This document shows positions 1 to 12,019 of a stretch of 64,000 nt of DNA, one piece after another. Positions within the stretch are counted from its first letter, which is position 1, and every line of letters starts with the position of its first letter. The translations under genes and the position numbers were made by a program. A model generated the notes under the pieces. That model searched no databases, was not told the origin of the DNA, and saw only the letters and a program-made list of their open reading frames with translations. Source of the DNA: Patella vulgata (taxonomy: Eukaryota > Mollusca > Gastropoda > Patellidae); assembly GCF_932274485.2 (NCBI RefSeq), contig NC_065884.2:36289540-36353539 (forward strand), in the 5' to 3' direction.

Positions 1-1860
1 GCCACCGTAACACCACAGCTTTATGATTTGTTAGACAGGAGTGATGTAATGGGTGTCAACAACTGGGTATGCTGGTACCGTCGCAACGTAGCCGTGAAAT
101 ATATATTGTGGGGGGGAAGGGCAGAAACGGAAAAATATACAATGTTGACAGTATGTGCCAGGCATGAGGCTGCGCAGACCGAGCGGCAGCTCGATAGGGA
201 GTGTGTGGGAGGGTCACCCTCATAAAAAATTTTTTTTTTAAATTTCAGTTTTCTGTAAGCAGTGAAAACACTATTTTGGCATTGTTTGCGGGGTTAAACC
301 TAAAAATCACATTAATACACCTATTGCACGATATTGTGAAACTAGCTGACGAAGACAGCTCGGGCGGCGATTGTTCGACTCGGGGCTGCTCTGTCAGTAT
401 CTAACAAACGCATTTAGTTCGCGTACAACTTTTAAAAACCGAATGTCAGTATGGTATTTCTCACATAATTGGTTATCGCAAAAACAGAGTAAACTGAAAG
501 CGAGTAATCTCGACTCAAACCTATAGTCTATAGCCTACTTACTACACTCGTCACTAGGCTTCCTATATTATTGTTTGTGGACGGTTTACTACTCAGTGAT
601 AAGCCTGCGCCGCAAAAAGAGGTCTCGCCTTTTATTATTAGTATAATGACTTTCTCATGTGGGGCAGGTTAGTTTGCTTCTAAAAACACTGTTTTCCGTT
701 CCCAAAAATACAAAAGTAATTTTCTACCAGATGACCATGGTTCTTTTCACCGAGACTAGATAATTTCTCTCGGTGTAAGGATATAGCTATGGATAAGTTC
801 ATACAAGGTCAATAAATCCGCGGTCACTTCGGGTCACACTGTTGAGAAAATAAACCGATGGGTTTGTTTAGTAGCAAATCGAGCGTGAATCAACTGAGTT
901 TGTACTGAAAAATTTTTGAGTGATATGTATGAACTGTCTTCACACATTCGGTTTATAATTAGCGATACACAGGTACAGTAGCAAGTGTTGTACTTCACAG
1001 ACTGTTTACCTCCGAACTACCTCCGCACGAAATCCCCGATTTGGGTACTTGTTAAAAGAAAAAGAAATAGTACCTGTGCGCATGCCAGTAAAAAAACCTA
1101 AGAGTTCGCGCATAAAAATGCCCGAACGTACCAGGCGCCAGGTCATCTAGGCTGTAAATTATCGTTGAATTTTAAAAGTATTTAACATCTTTGAAACTGA
1201 TCCACCAAATAGCCAAGGTTCCGATGCCTAGATTTGAAATGTCATCCCCATATACAGTTTCAAAAATACTTTGAAATTACCAAAGTGCTACACTCGTTTT
1301 TAGATAATGCCTATCATATATCTTACTCAATTAAAATGATTGCCCCCCCCCCCCAAGATAAAATATCTTTGTCTCCTTTAAACTTTTCTGATTTATGTTG
1401 TGTTATTAACGTAAGCCTTTATTAAGAATTAATAATAAATTTATCACATTAAAATTCAATTTCGAATAGGCCTATAACATTTTTCAATAAAAACATTTGA
1501 GATTATTGATTTATCTTTTTACAAATCATTATAACCCCAAAACCATATGAGTAAATACTTTGCATATGGCTTGTCTAGTATTATAGACCTTTAAAGCTTA
1601 GGCCTTCTAATACCAACAAAACGAAGAAATTATTTCTTATAGTTAAGAGTGCTTTTCTTTCCATGACATTACATAATTAATTGAAAATAGTATTAAGAGG
1701 AGGTTTATTGTCCATTTAACCATGCTTGAATAATTTTTAAACTTTCATATTTCATATGCTCAATGTTTCTGTTGTTAAGTTTATTATTCTTCTTTTTTTA
1801 TGTGTGTTTTCTGCAAATCGGAATTCTCAGAATCTAACCATAGGATCTTTTTGTAACTTT
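1..1860. other. Unassigned AT-rich DNA
   Basis: I see no recognisable gene, element end or repeat shared with the rest of the window here. Short reading frames at 28-404 and 1,234-1,425 have no recognisable domain. A C-run at 1,345-1,354 and A/T-rich stretches are the only low-complexity features. It may be intergenic, intronic or an old element. Confidence 0.5.
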
Positions 1861-3260
1861 GACCTACCCTCCCAAAAATGTGTGGTGAGTTTTGATTAAA
1901 TATATTTTCAAAATGTTTTACGAATCCGAAATCACCAAATTTTACCAACGAAAAAACTGACGATGCAAAGTTGTAACTTTGTGGTTTTTTTACCCATTTT
2001 ATTCATTCTTTTTTCTTTGAGTACCTTGACAAAAATCATTTCCAACTGCAATTTCAGATTTTCGAAAATTCGTCGCTGTGATTTTGTCCCGAAAGTTGAG
2101 ACCAACTTGACAACTTCTTTAATATTTGCATGATTTTCATGAAATTTTCAATGTAAGTAGATCTTAATGATGCGTCTTGAAAGATGTCATTAGAAAATTT
2201 CTAAATTATCTCCCCTTGGAGATATTAAGACTCAAAACTTTAAAAATAATCGACAAAATATAGATCATAATGGCTTGAAATTTTTTTCCTGTACTTTCTA
2301 AGACATTACTGATGCATTCACAATATATGAAGTCTATCGATAGAACCGGAAGCGCCACCATCTTTGAACGTGAAAAATCCCTAAGGCTTTTGCGATATTT
2401 TACGTACAGGTAAAGCAGTCATATTTTCTGAATCCTTGAAGGAATGCCTAAAAAAAGTTCATAGCAGAATTTTTATTTAGGTCAACTGATTGTCACCATT
2501 TTGAATTGAATATGAAAAATAGTGAACAATCTATATTAAAAGGCTTGTAAATAAACACAATATGCCGTAGTTTGTTGAATTCATCTCCTATTTCAGAAAT
2601 TAATACATTTCTGGATAGCTTAGCTTGTGGTTGAATTTTTGGTATTTGAAAAATTCAAAATTTCGAATTTCCCCTTTGAGGTTTTTCGTGCTGACAAAGA
2701 TGTTTACGAGTGAAAAATCTGCATAAACGGCTTGGAAATACTTGGAATAGACCATTGTTTTGTGAATTTGTCTCCCATTTCCGAAATTAATACATTTCTG
2801 ATTATCCTTCTTCAAAGAATGGGTGTTGGCTTTTGTATAAATATATTTTCAAAAAGTTTTACACATCTGAAATCATTGAATTTTATTTCTAAATTTTTTG
2901 GTCGAACCGGAAGTGCCACCATCTTGAAACATGAAAAATCCCTAAGACTTTCCACAATATTTTACTAACAGTCATCGTATTTACATTTTCTGAATCCTTG
3001 AAGGAATGCCTAAAAGATTTTCAGAGCAGAATACTGATTTAGGTCAACTGGTGGTCACCATTTTGAATTGAATATGAAAAAAAGTGGAAAATCCATGTGA
3101 ACAGGCGCGAAAATAAACACTAGGCCATAGTTTGGAGAATTTTTGTCCCATTTCCAAAATGAATACATTTCTGGGTCGAATTTTGAGTATTTCAAAATTT
3201 TGAATTTCGCCTTTGACTTTTTACAATTTTTCTATATTTTCATGCTATTTTTTAGTTCTT
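1860..3260. repeat. Repeat family F, diverged tandem units of about 555 bp
   Basis: Blocks at about 2,333-2,665 and 2,890-3,215 align to each other: both contain 'accggaagcgccaccatct'-like text, 'gaatccttgaaggaatgcc', 'ttttgaattgaatatgaaa' and a final block ending in 'aaattttgaattt'-like text. A second pair, about 1,885-1,945 and 2,835-2,890, shares 'aaatatattttcaaaa' and 'gttttac'. The same 3' text in inverse orientation lies at about 25,940-26,060. I found no open reading frame of note and no clear ends, so the class is unknown. Confidence 0.6.
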
Positions 3261-3489
3261 TCCCGCCTTTTTCATTTCATTTTCTAATCCGCCCCCATTT
3301 TTCAACGGCTTGATCCAATTATTTGAAACTTCTTGAATGGGAAGTCAATCCAATTACAGCAATATATGTCTCAGTTATTTCCCTTTATTATTAGATTAAT
3401 TTTTCGCCCCGGTGAAATGTTTCTCGCTATATTTAGGCTGATGAGATTCTTTATATAACCCATGACATGTGACAGGAAGTGATGGTGAA

Positions 3490-4216
3490 TATGTAACCAG
3501 CGGCTGCGAGGCAGGATACGTCCACATTTTGCAAGAGATGGATAGAGAACAAACTAAAAACAAAAATGATTTTTTGTACAATCAGGGGCCATAATCCAGA
3601 AAGTTATGGTCTGAAAGGCACAAATATCAAAAGGGACTGAGATATGTTTTAAGTTTCATCAAAATTGGATAGAAATTGTCACCTCTAGAGGGTTCATAAC
3701 ATTTGTATTACATACTTATACACAATTTACGTACAAAGAGCGGCCATTTTGTCAGGCAGTTCCATTTCGATTTTCCTGAAATTCCAATTAAACCTTCATT
3801 ATGGTGGAATGGTGTTATATCTAAAACGTTTTTTAAAATTGGAAAAACAATTGTGACCTCTAAAAAACTACAAGCTAAAAATGCGATTTTAAGACCAATC
3901 AGGGGCCATAATCCAGGAATTTACGTTCGGACATGTGTGATTATCAAAAGAAAACAAGATCATTATGATAAAAACATATATTTAAAGTTTCATCCAAATC
4001 CGATAAAAACTATGGCCTCTAGAGGGTCCACAACCTTAATATATCATATTTTTACACTATTTGCGTGCAAGGGACCCCCATTATGTCCGTCCATTTTAGT
4101 CCAATTTTCACAAAATACGAACTCAACCATCATTAGTGTACAACTGTGATATATTCACAGGTTTTTTTTTTATATAAGATAAAAATTGTGACCTCTATAG
4201 GGACCACAAGCTAAAA
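3490..4216 (+). repeat. Family A tandem-core element, left part
   Basis: The left end 'cagcggctgcgaggcagga' is followed by text also found near 12,880 (inverted), 53,700 and 57,580. Internal monomers of about 175 bp follow, with the signature order 'caggggccataatccagg', 'aaatatc(g)aaag', 'aagtttcatcaaaa', 'ttgtgacctctagag' and 'ccacaagctaaaa'. The copy is interrupted at 4,216/4,217 by a family B element and resumes at 5,225. Confidence 0.75.
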
Positions 4217-5224
4217 GATAGGTTGCCAGGCAACGAAACATACGCCCACAGCAGCTAAATCGTCCGGGCAGTCAACAAGTGTTGTCGCATATTTTTAATT
4301 TTTTCGGTAATGAAACATTTATAATACACTAAAATCTGATAAAGAGTAAAAACTCATGAAGTAATTATCAGAAAACCATTAGAATTTGTTTGGTTTTTAA
4401 AAAGTTCTGCCCCATGCTAACATTTAGTATACAAAACTTTTAATATCATGGATTTAGCTGTTCAAGTCATAAAAATTTACTTGTTCGTATCACGATCTTA
4501 AACTCTGTGTATCAATCTGAAGTCAATCGGATGATAACTTTAGCCTCTAGAGCGTCACAAGATTTTTCAAAGTGATCAAGGGCCATAACTTTGGCAGTAA
4601 TTATCGGAAATTGTTGAAAATCAATAGGATTCTTCGTCTCATGACCTCAAACACTGTGTATAAATTTAAAGTCAATCAGTGAGATATTAACTTTGACCTC
4701 TAGAGCGTCCACAAGATTTTTTGAAGTGATCAAGGGCCATACCTCTGGCAATAATTATCACTGAAAATCACCAGGCTTCTTCGTCTCATGACCTTAAACA
4801 CTGTGTATAAATTGAAAGTCAATCGGATATTTTGGCCTCTAGAGCATCCACAAGATTTTTCAAAGTGATCAAGGGCCATAACTCTGGCAGCAAATATTGG
4901 AAATCGCTGAAAATCAATAGGCTTCTCCGTCTCATGACCTTAAACACTGTGTATAAATTTAAAGTCAATCGGATATTAACTTTAGCCTTTAGATCCACAA
5001 GATTTTTCAAAGTGATCAAGGGCCATAACTCTGGCAGTAATTATCAGAAATTGTTGAAAATCAATAGGCTTCTTCGTCTCATGACCTTAAACACTGTGGA
5101 TGAATTTAAAGTCAATCGGATATTAACTTTAGCCTATAGAGCATCCACAAGCAATTGTGGACACCGGACGGATGGGCGGACGGGGGCGACAACAATATAC
5201 AACCACATTTCAATGTGGGCGTTT
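4217..5224 (+). mobile_element. Family B tandem-core element inserted in family A
   Basis: The element starts GATAGGTTGCCAGGCAACG, a near-palindromic left tip, and ends in a stem-loop whose arms read TATAC-CCACATT and AATGTGG-CGT. The core is about five monomers of 155-165 bp carrying 'gatcaagggccataactc', 'aatcaataggcttcttcgt', 'catgaccttaaacactgtg' and 'tagagcgtccacaag'. A (GACG)-rich stretch precedes the terminal stem-loop. Both flanks are family A, joined at a run of A, so the ends are set by the insertion. There is no coding capacity; it is presumably non-autonomous. Confidence 0.8.
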
Positions 5225-5560
5225 AAAAAGGCGATTTTTCGTACAATCAGGGGCCATAATTCAGGAAGTTACGATCAGATATATGCAAATATCGAAAGGA
5301 ACCAAGATCTTTGGGTTATAAAGATGCATTTCAAGTTTCATCAAAATCGGTTAAAAATTGTGAGTCCAAAAGCTAAAAACGTGATTTTTCGTACAATCAG
5401 GGGCCATAATCCATGAAGTTTCAATCCGATACATGGCAATATCGAAAGCGACCAAGGTCTTTTGGAGATAAACCTATATTTCAAGTTTCGTCAAAATCGG
5501 ATAAGAATTGTGACCTGTAGAGGCGACGACAATATTTCCATGTGGACGTATAAAAATGGG
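5225..5560 (+). repeat. Family A tandem-core element, right part
   Basis: This continues the family A copy after the family B insertion: two monomers and a right end 'ggcgacgacaatat' followed by a weak stem-loop and 'gtataaaaa'. That end resembles the right end of families B and C, suggesting one superfamily. Confidence 0.7.
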
Positions 5561-5600
5561 AAATTTTGCCTGGTTGAAATGTTTAGTAACGTTATATTAT

Positions 5601-6955
5601 AGTTAACAAGCCAAGAGTAGCTGATGTTCCCCGTAGAAATTCCAAAATAAATAGATGACACATATTCATTAATCGCACATTTATTTTTTTCAAAAGTATC
5701 AAGCAATCAAACAAATTATCACCTTATACACTAAGTTTCATCACTCTCTATCAGATAGAATCAAAGTTATCTTGTCCCAAAGCATCGACCAATGAAATTG
5801 CTTAGTTCTGCTTGACCAATCAAATTGCTTATCGATCCTTAGTCTAAGCAGAAAATTCTCATCAACAAATTTAGTCCAATAAAAACCAAAGTTATCGTGC
5901 CCCAAAGCATCAACCAATCAGATTGCTTATCTCTGCTGATCGTAAGCAGACAATGTTTATCATCGAACTCCATCAAGGCATTCACCTAATGAATGCCTAC
6001 ACCAAGTATAACATTCTACCTCAATTAGAAGGAGAGTTGTGTTCCAAAGTCTCGACCAATTAAATTGCTCATCGCTCTGCTTACCCATAAGCAGAAAATG
6101 CTTATTTATGGAACTTACTCAAGGTATTGATAAGATAAAACTATACACCAAGTGTTTCACTCTCACTTAATTATTAATTAGAACTAAAGTTATCATGTCC
6201 CAAAGCATCAACCAATCAAATTGCTTATCTCTGCTGATCGTAAGCAGACAGTGTTTATCATCGAACTCCATCAAGGCATTCACCTAATGAATGCCTACAC
6301 CAAGTGTGAACATTATAGCTCAATTATATTGAAGTTATTGTGTTCCAAAGTCTCAACCAATCAAATTGCTTATCACTTTGCTTACCCTGAGCAGAAAATG
6401 CTCATTATCGAACTTAGTCAAGGTATTGTTGTAATAAAACTATACACCATATTTCATCATTCTCACTTAATTAGAATCAAAGTTATCGTCTCCCAAAGCA
6501 TCAACCAATCAAATTGCTTATCTTTGCTTACCTTAAGCTGAAAATGCTCATCTTCGAACTCTATCAAGGCATTGACCTAATAAACACCTACACCAAGTAT
6601 GAACATTCTAGCTCAATTAGAAGGAGAGTTAATGTGTTCCAAAGTCTCAGCCAATCAAATTGCGTATCGCTCTGCTTACCCTGAGCAGAAAATGCTCATT
6701 ATCGAACTTAGTCAAGGTATTGATGTAATGAAACTATACACCAAGTTTCATCACTCTCACTTAATTAGAACTCAAGTAATCGTGTCCCATCGAGGCATTG
6801 GCCTAATAAACACCTACACCAAGTTTGAACATTCTAGATTCTAGCTTAACTAGAAAGAGAGTTATTGTGTCCCAAAAAGTGTGACGGAAAGACAGACAGA
6901 CAGACGAACCCATTTTAATAGTCCCCTGGTTTCTTCAAAAGGCGGGGGATAATAA
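5601..6955 (+). repeat. Family D element, copy 1
   Basis: The left end 'ataaatagatgacaca', followed by a T-run, is shared with copies at 36,786 and 53,990. The core consists of alternating ~145-bp half units: one with 'gacctaataaacacctaca' and one with 'ggtattgatgtaatgaaac'. Both begin with 'ccaatcaaattgcttatc'. The right end has a (GACA)n stretch at 6,889-6,905 and a stem-loop at 6,921-6,949 ('gtcccctgg'...'ggcgggggat'). Short open frames inside are repeat translations, not proteins. Confidence 0.75.
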
Positions 6956-7198
6956 TACTTTTATCTTTTTGACAAAGTCAGTAACACCTGACATGAAGTG
7001 ATGCTTGGTTGAAACATTTCCCATTTTAACTAAGTCAGATTTTGGCCGATTTTTTACTACAATGATATTATTCAAAAACAATAGAGATCATCCTTAAGGT
7101 ATAAAAATAAGTAGGCGACAAACAGACAAAAACAATAACTGGGTGTGGCTCTGCCCCTATGCATCAAAAATAATAGGGATCATCCTTAGTGTAGAAGG
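6956..7198. other. Unassigned spacer
   Basis: This stretch holds a ~95-bp direct repeat ('gatcatcctta' at about 7,090 and 7,179) and the left copy of the target duplication of the adjacent SINE (7,187-7,198). Nothing else was recognised. Confidence 0.5.
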
Positions 7199-7480
7199 GA
7201 GAGAGAGAAATGGGGTTAAACATCCACTCGACACAAACTAGGTCATTTCGGGACTAACATATGGTTTAATTTTATTTCAATAATTCGCTTGCGCATAGGG
7301 GTTAATAGCAGTGGGATGAAACCGGAGAAACCGGATGACCCGGAGAAAACCCACGAGGTTGGACAGGTGACCCTACTCCTTGTCATGTACAACCGGGGAT
7401 TCGAAATCACGCCAGTTGACTCAATGACAGGCAGTATGATACAGCACGCACGTGCTAAAAATTCGGCCACCCAACCCCCC
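7199..7480 (-). mobile_element. tRNA-derived SINE (SINE2), full copy
   Basis: A perfect 12-bp target duplication TAGTGTAGAAGG flanks it (7,187-7,198 and 7,481-7,492). On the minus strand the order is a tRNA-like head with a B-box-like TTTCGAATCCC, a central part rich in 'tctccgg' motifs, and a tail 'gtttaaccccatttc' with (CT)n. Length is 282 bp. A second, internally deleted copy lies at 30,889-31,048. The tail resembles that of SINE1 (39,403-39,852), suggesting related LINE machinery. Class is inferred from structure; the family name is unknown. Confidence 0.8.
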
Positions 7481-7492
7481 TAGTGTAGAAGG

Positions 7493-7919
7493 AATAGGTA
7501 TACAAAGCTTCAAGACGATCCGTAAAGAATTGGGGCACACACACACACACACACACACAGGGGTGACAGCATAATATTATGAAAGTGAAATTATAAAATT
7601 TGAAAAGTGAGGCTAAGTCTCGAATATACCAGTATCATGGTTACAATTATAAACAATCAATGTACATATCTTCTCAAAACTATAAACAGTGATAACTTGG
7701 CATTATCTATTTGTGAACTATTATAGCAAGAGTAGCCAGGTCTTTATCTAAATCTAGCAAGAGCAGCAAGCTTTTTATCTAAATCTTATATAATGTATCT
7801 TTAAATCATATCTGCAATTGAGGTTTACAGCTACATGAAGTAATAATACAGTAAATTCTATAATTGAAAGGGTACGTGCACTAGAAGAATGGTATCGTTT
7901 AGAACGGAGTTTTTAGTGC
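7493..7919. other. Spacer with (CA)n microsatellite
   Basis: A (CA)n tract of about 13 repeats lies at 7,534-7,559. The rest, up to the first recognisable LINE-J coding text near 7,920, shows no gene. It may include a degraded upstream part of LINE-J. Confidence 0.5.
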
Positions 7920-8428
7920 TGAAAAGTATGCATATAGTTTACTTTCAAAACATTGTTCGATAACTGATAAAAATCGTTTAACCCTTGTATCAGATACTAA
8001 TGTTAAGGCTCCTATATGCAGTACACATTCACCAATAATCTTATCTTTAAATATAAAATCATACAAAAAATTAACATACAAAAGAACTATTAGAAATTAT
8101 AAACTTGCTGATTATGAAGGTTTAAATAATAAATTATGAACTGTCGATTGGTCAAAAAATGTTTTTAATAATGATGATATTAATAAAATTTATCAAAGTT
8201 TTTTAGATGTTTTAAATAAAACAATAATGTAGTATATCCCAACAAAAGTAGTAACTATAAGACCAAATGATAAGCCTTTTATGAATAACACTATACGTAT
8301 AAAAATACGAAAAAGAAATAGAGCACACAAGCGCGCCAAAAAAACTAATAACCCTAATCATTGGCTATTATTTAGAAAAATAACATTAATTAGGGAAGCT
8401 AAAAGTAATTATAAAAACAAACTAGAAC
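7920..8428 (+). pseudogene. LINE-J, 5' piece: end of endonuclease and linker to RT
   Basis: The plus-strand translation carries an endonuclease-end motif PICSTHSPI (the SDH-type motif region) and a basic linker with RKRNRAHKRAKKTNNPNHW and REAKSNYKNKLE, typical of the stretch between endonuclease and reverse transcriptase in Jockey/CR1-group LINEs. In-frame stops occur, for example after NNKL and after LNKTIM, so the copy is dead. It continues at 10,379 after a family E insertion and at 22,884 after a CACTA insertion. The true 5' end of the LINE is not visible. Clade assignment is by resemblance only. Confidence 0.75.
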
Positions 8429-10378
8429 TGCGATGCAGTAATGACGGGTTTCACCGTGCCCCGTTACCCTTGAACATATGTCACTTCCAGTATCGATGAA
8501 ACCATTAAACAGGTTTTCATTTAAGCATTGCACACATCACATAAAATGTACGCAGAATCAACCAAATCCGGCAATATCAATTCATTGTATACATTCATTA
8601 CATGTAAGTGATCCTGGCAACATTACATTACTTCCGGTGATAATGAAAATGTTAAATTAGTTTCATGAAATCAGAAATAGCATAAGGCATCACATGGTGA
8701 AAATCTTATGTAAATCGAATAATATTTGCTACTTTTATAGACCAAAATCCTTGAAAAGTGACTTGTAGAAATTCGTCTATTTCTCTGCAACTGTACAAGT
8801 TAGAAACCATTTTTTGGTATTTGTATGATCGTGTGGGTTCAATCTATTTGTTGATTGGAATCAAATATCATAATTTTAATAACAATACAAATCAGACTCA
8901 TTTGAATAAAATATCTGTTTTGAAGGCTAAAAATACAGTTTTTGCCACAATGACGTTACTTCCGGTAACAGTAAAAGTGTTAAATTACTTGTATTAAATC
9001 GTAAATGGCATTAGGTATCACACACGGGGAATTTTATGAAAATCGAATAATAATTGACACTTTTATTGACCAAAAACCTTGAAAAGTTACCTGTTGAAAA
9101 TCGTCTATTTCTCCGCAACTGAACAAGTTAGAAACCATTTTGTGATATCTATATGATCGTTTGGGTTCATTCTATTAGTTGATTGGAATCAAATATCAAA
9201 ATTTTAAACAAATAACAAATAAGACTCATTTGAATAAATTACTGGTTTTGAAGGTTATAAATACAATTTTTGCCCAAATTACGTCATTTCCGGTGACATT
9301 GAAAATGTTAAATTGGTTTGACCTTGTTAAAATTGACTTTACGCATCAAATGGTGTCACTTTTATGAAAATCAAATAATAATTGACTCTTATACAGGCAA
9401 ACTAGCGTAAAAAGTGACTCATACAAAATTGCCCATTTCTCGGCAACTGTTCATATTACAAATTAATTTTCACATACATTCTCTTCGTATGGATTATTGC
9501 TACTAGTTTATGAAAGTTGCAAAGAAATATTTTAAAATATGAAAAGTCTGAATGGGTTGTGAATAGCTCATTTTTTCACCTTTTTCAACCTTTAAATTAA
9601 AATGATCCGAAAACGAAATAAAAATTAAAAAAAATTAGCACGATGATTTCTGCGCATTAACAGGGTAAACCCTTTCAGTCATACCAGATTTGAAAAAAAT
9701 AATATTTGCTTTCAAAAAGTGGTACCGAACTCTCAAAATTGCAGTTTTTGCTAAATTTATGTTACTTCCGTTGCCGAAAGGAAAATGTACAGGTAACAAA
9801 AAAAATGACATTTTGGACTGCGGAACATATGAACTTTGTTTTATACAAATCGAACAATAAATAATTAATCTAGGACTGAAAAACTGAATTAGCCAATGGG
9901 GGCCAAAGAAAAAAACCGGTTTGTCAAATCAGATGACCCTTTAACCCTTGGTAAAATACCACATAAAAATATTCATTAAAAAAAAAAATTTTCGTAAAAA
10001 TTTAAATTTTCAAAATTTGGCGCCTAATATCTCCGAAGATTCGTCGAAAATAAAAAATCCAAAGAACCTTAGCTTTGTGCCGTGTCTCTGGCTATGTCAA
10101 AATGTATCAAATATTACAATCCAACAATTATTGATAACATTACGGCAAAATATCGAAAAACGACAACTTTGGTGATTTCGGATTGTCGCAGAACGTTGGA
10201 AATAGCTTTAAAATTTAAGTCAAACCCACTTTCCCAGTAAAACCAAAGACATCGAATTGATCCGACAAGTAGTTTCTGAGATATGCTCAAATGGAAAATA
10301 ATAATAATAATAAGAAGAATAATAATCCGAACAAAAACAATAGTGTTTCACACTGGCTACGCAGTGTGAAACCCTAAT
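8429..10378 (+). mobile_element. Family E element, copy 1, inserted in LINE-J
   Basis: TAGAAC occurs on both sides (8,423-8,428 and 10,379-10,384) and the LINE-J reading frame continues across, so a 6-bp (possibly 7-8 bp imperfect) duplication is likely. The left part has 'gggtttcac' at 8,448; the right tip is a stem-loop at 10,345-10,372 (GTTTCACACTG, 6-nt loop, CAGTGTGAAAC) followed by CCTAAT. The core has ~300-bp monomers marked by 'ccttgaaaagtgac', 'caagttagaaaccattt', 'caaatatca' and 'acttccggt'. It has no coding capacity. Other copies are at 27,955-30,158 (minus), 31,190-31,335 (minus) and 60,530-64,000 (plus). Confidence 0.75.
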
Positions 10379-11127
10379 TAGAACAACAAATAAATAATAA
10401 CAACCTGCCTTTAAATAAATGGTGGAAAATAGCTAAATCTATTGCAAATTTGGAAAATGAAAAGATAGCCACCTCCCCATTAATATATGAAAAACGCGAT
10501 TAAACACACCCACTTGATAAGACAAATATCCTCAACTCCTATTTTGCCTCGATTTCAAAATTAAATGGTGTACCTGACCTCCCAATTTTGCTTCTCGCAG
10601 TCACAATTAATTACATCAATCTATTGTAAGTGAACAAGAAGTAAGAGACCAGCTGTGCTAAAAAAGATAACTCTTGTCAATCACAAGACCTCTCACTAAA
10701 CTTTTTAATCTATCATTAGAACGCCAATTATTACCTGATATTTTGAAGACTTCTCATATCATTGCAGCTTATAAAGAAAGGGTGATCCGCATTGCCCTGA
10801 CAACTATAGACCAATTTCATTAACATGCTCATTATGTAAAATACTAGAGAAAATCTTATTCAAAAATCTTTATAATTTTATAAAAGAAAATAACCTGCTA
10901 TGTAAGTATCAGTCTGGCTTTCAACCAAACGATTCCACAATAAATCAACTTTTAGAAATTTATGATGTTATAATAAGTAATCATGATATAGGAAAGCAAA
11001 TTCGATTTATATTTTGTGATGTTTCAGAAGCGTTTGATAAAGTTTGGCATATGGGTTTATTGTCTAAATTAAAACAATATGGAATTAATCAAATACTATG
11101 TAAATAAATTGAACACTATTTAAGTAA
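10379..11127 (+). pseudogene. LINE-J, middle piece: N-terminal half of RT
   Basis: The frames read NKWWKIAKSIANL, then RT block text such as PISLTCSLCKILEK, QSGFQPNDSTINQL and FCDVSEAFDKVWH, where canonical LINEs have DVSKAFDKVWH. Frame changes and stops are present. The piece ends at LSN, exactly at the left end of the CACTA element, and the same sentence resumes with RQQC at 22,884. Confidence 0.8.
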
Positions 11128-11898
11128 CACTAGGGACCGGGTATCGTCCAGATTTTACGAAAAAAGGAAAGAAACTAAGCTTATCATCTAGAGTTTAATA
11201 CATGTATCCAGCTAATAGATTGCCGCCAAGAATGTGTTAAATGCTGTCAAGATTCATCAAAAACCGCCCAGTTTGGGCTACCGTGTAGATTAAGAAACAC
11301 CGTTTAGTTTTGATATCGATCGTCTACTTTACGACCGTCCAGTTTGCTGAGATGTTTTTTAAAAATGAACACTACCATTTAGATTTGAAAGGGGTTTAGT
11401 TTTTAGACAAGGCCTTTATTTTCCCGGACGTTGTCAAGAAATGAACAGAGTGTTTAATTACTTAAGGCGTTTAGATTTTACGCCAAATTACTACTTTACC
11501 GAGAGCCGTCTAGTAACTTACGGGTGAGTAGTAATGCAATGCCGTTTACTTTTCATGTCTTGTAATTAGTTTGCCCAGTGTCATCTAGAAAACTTAAGGC
11601 ATTTGTTTTTGTGTGAAATATTTAATTTCTGTCTCCAAATTTTAGAAACTATGTTCAGATTGAGAATCTGAGTATAGTGTCTAAAATTCTCGAATGAATT
11701 GCATATTTGTTGAATATCGTCCATTCTTCGATATTGCCGACGTCCGTTGGGAAAAGTTGATTTACAATGAATTGACATTTTTCCCGGCGTAGATAAAACT
11801 CACATTTTATTTATTAGAAATTAACAAAACAATGGACGTATATCTTGTTACTTATAATCTTGCTTTCTGGGTTATTTACCCGCTTTCGCAATTAATAA
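11128..11898 (+). repeat. Left long terminal inverted repeat of the CACTA element
   Basis: 771 bp, matching the inverse of 22,147-22,880 with small indels. It contains about a dozen spaced copies of a motif close to CGTYTAGWTTT (for example 'cgtccagatttta', 'cgtttagttttga', 'cgtccagtttgct', 'cgtttagattttac', 'cgtctagtaactta'), like the subterminal repeats bound by the accessory protein of En/Spm. Confidence 0.85.
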
Positions 11899-12019
11899 GA
11901 ACAAGAGAAAAATAGAAATTGTCAGTACATTCCCTTGTTTTTATTCATTCTATACTTAATAAAAACATGGTAATGCACTGACTTTTTCTCATGTTCTCTT
12001 ATCTAGTGACAGTCAATTT

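Noticed and set aside
4832-5416. 194-codon plus-strand open frame
   Set aside because: It spans family B monomers, the terminal stem-loop and family A text, so it is a chance frame across two repeats.
6221-6844. Short open frames with repeated peptides in family D (also 54,577-55,113)
   Set aside because: They are translations of the ~145-bp tandem units. Similar peptides recur because the DNA repeats, frames are not conserved across units, and there is no domain.
8429-10378. Family E as a canonical Helitron (hairpin then CTAA)
   Set aside because: The right tip is suggestive, but the left tip lacks TC and a TAGAAC duplication is likely, which Helitrons do not make.
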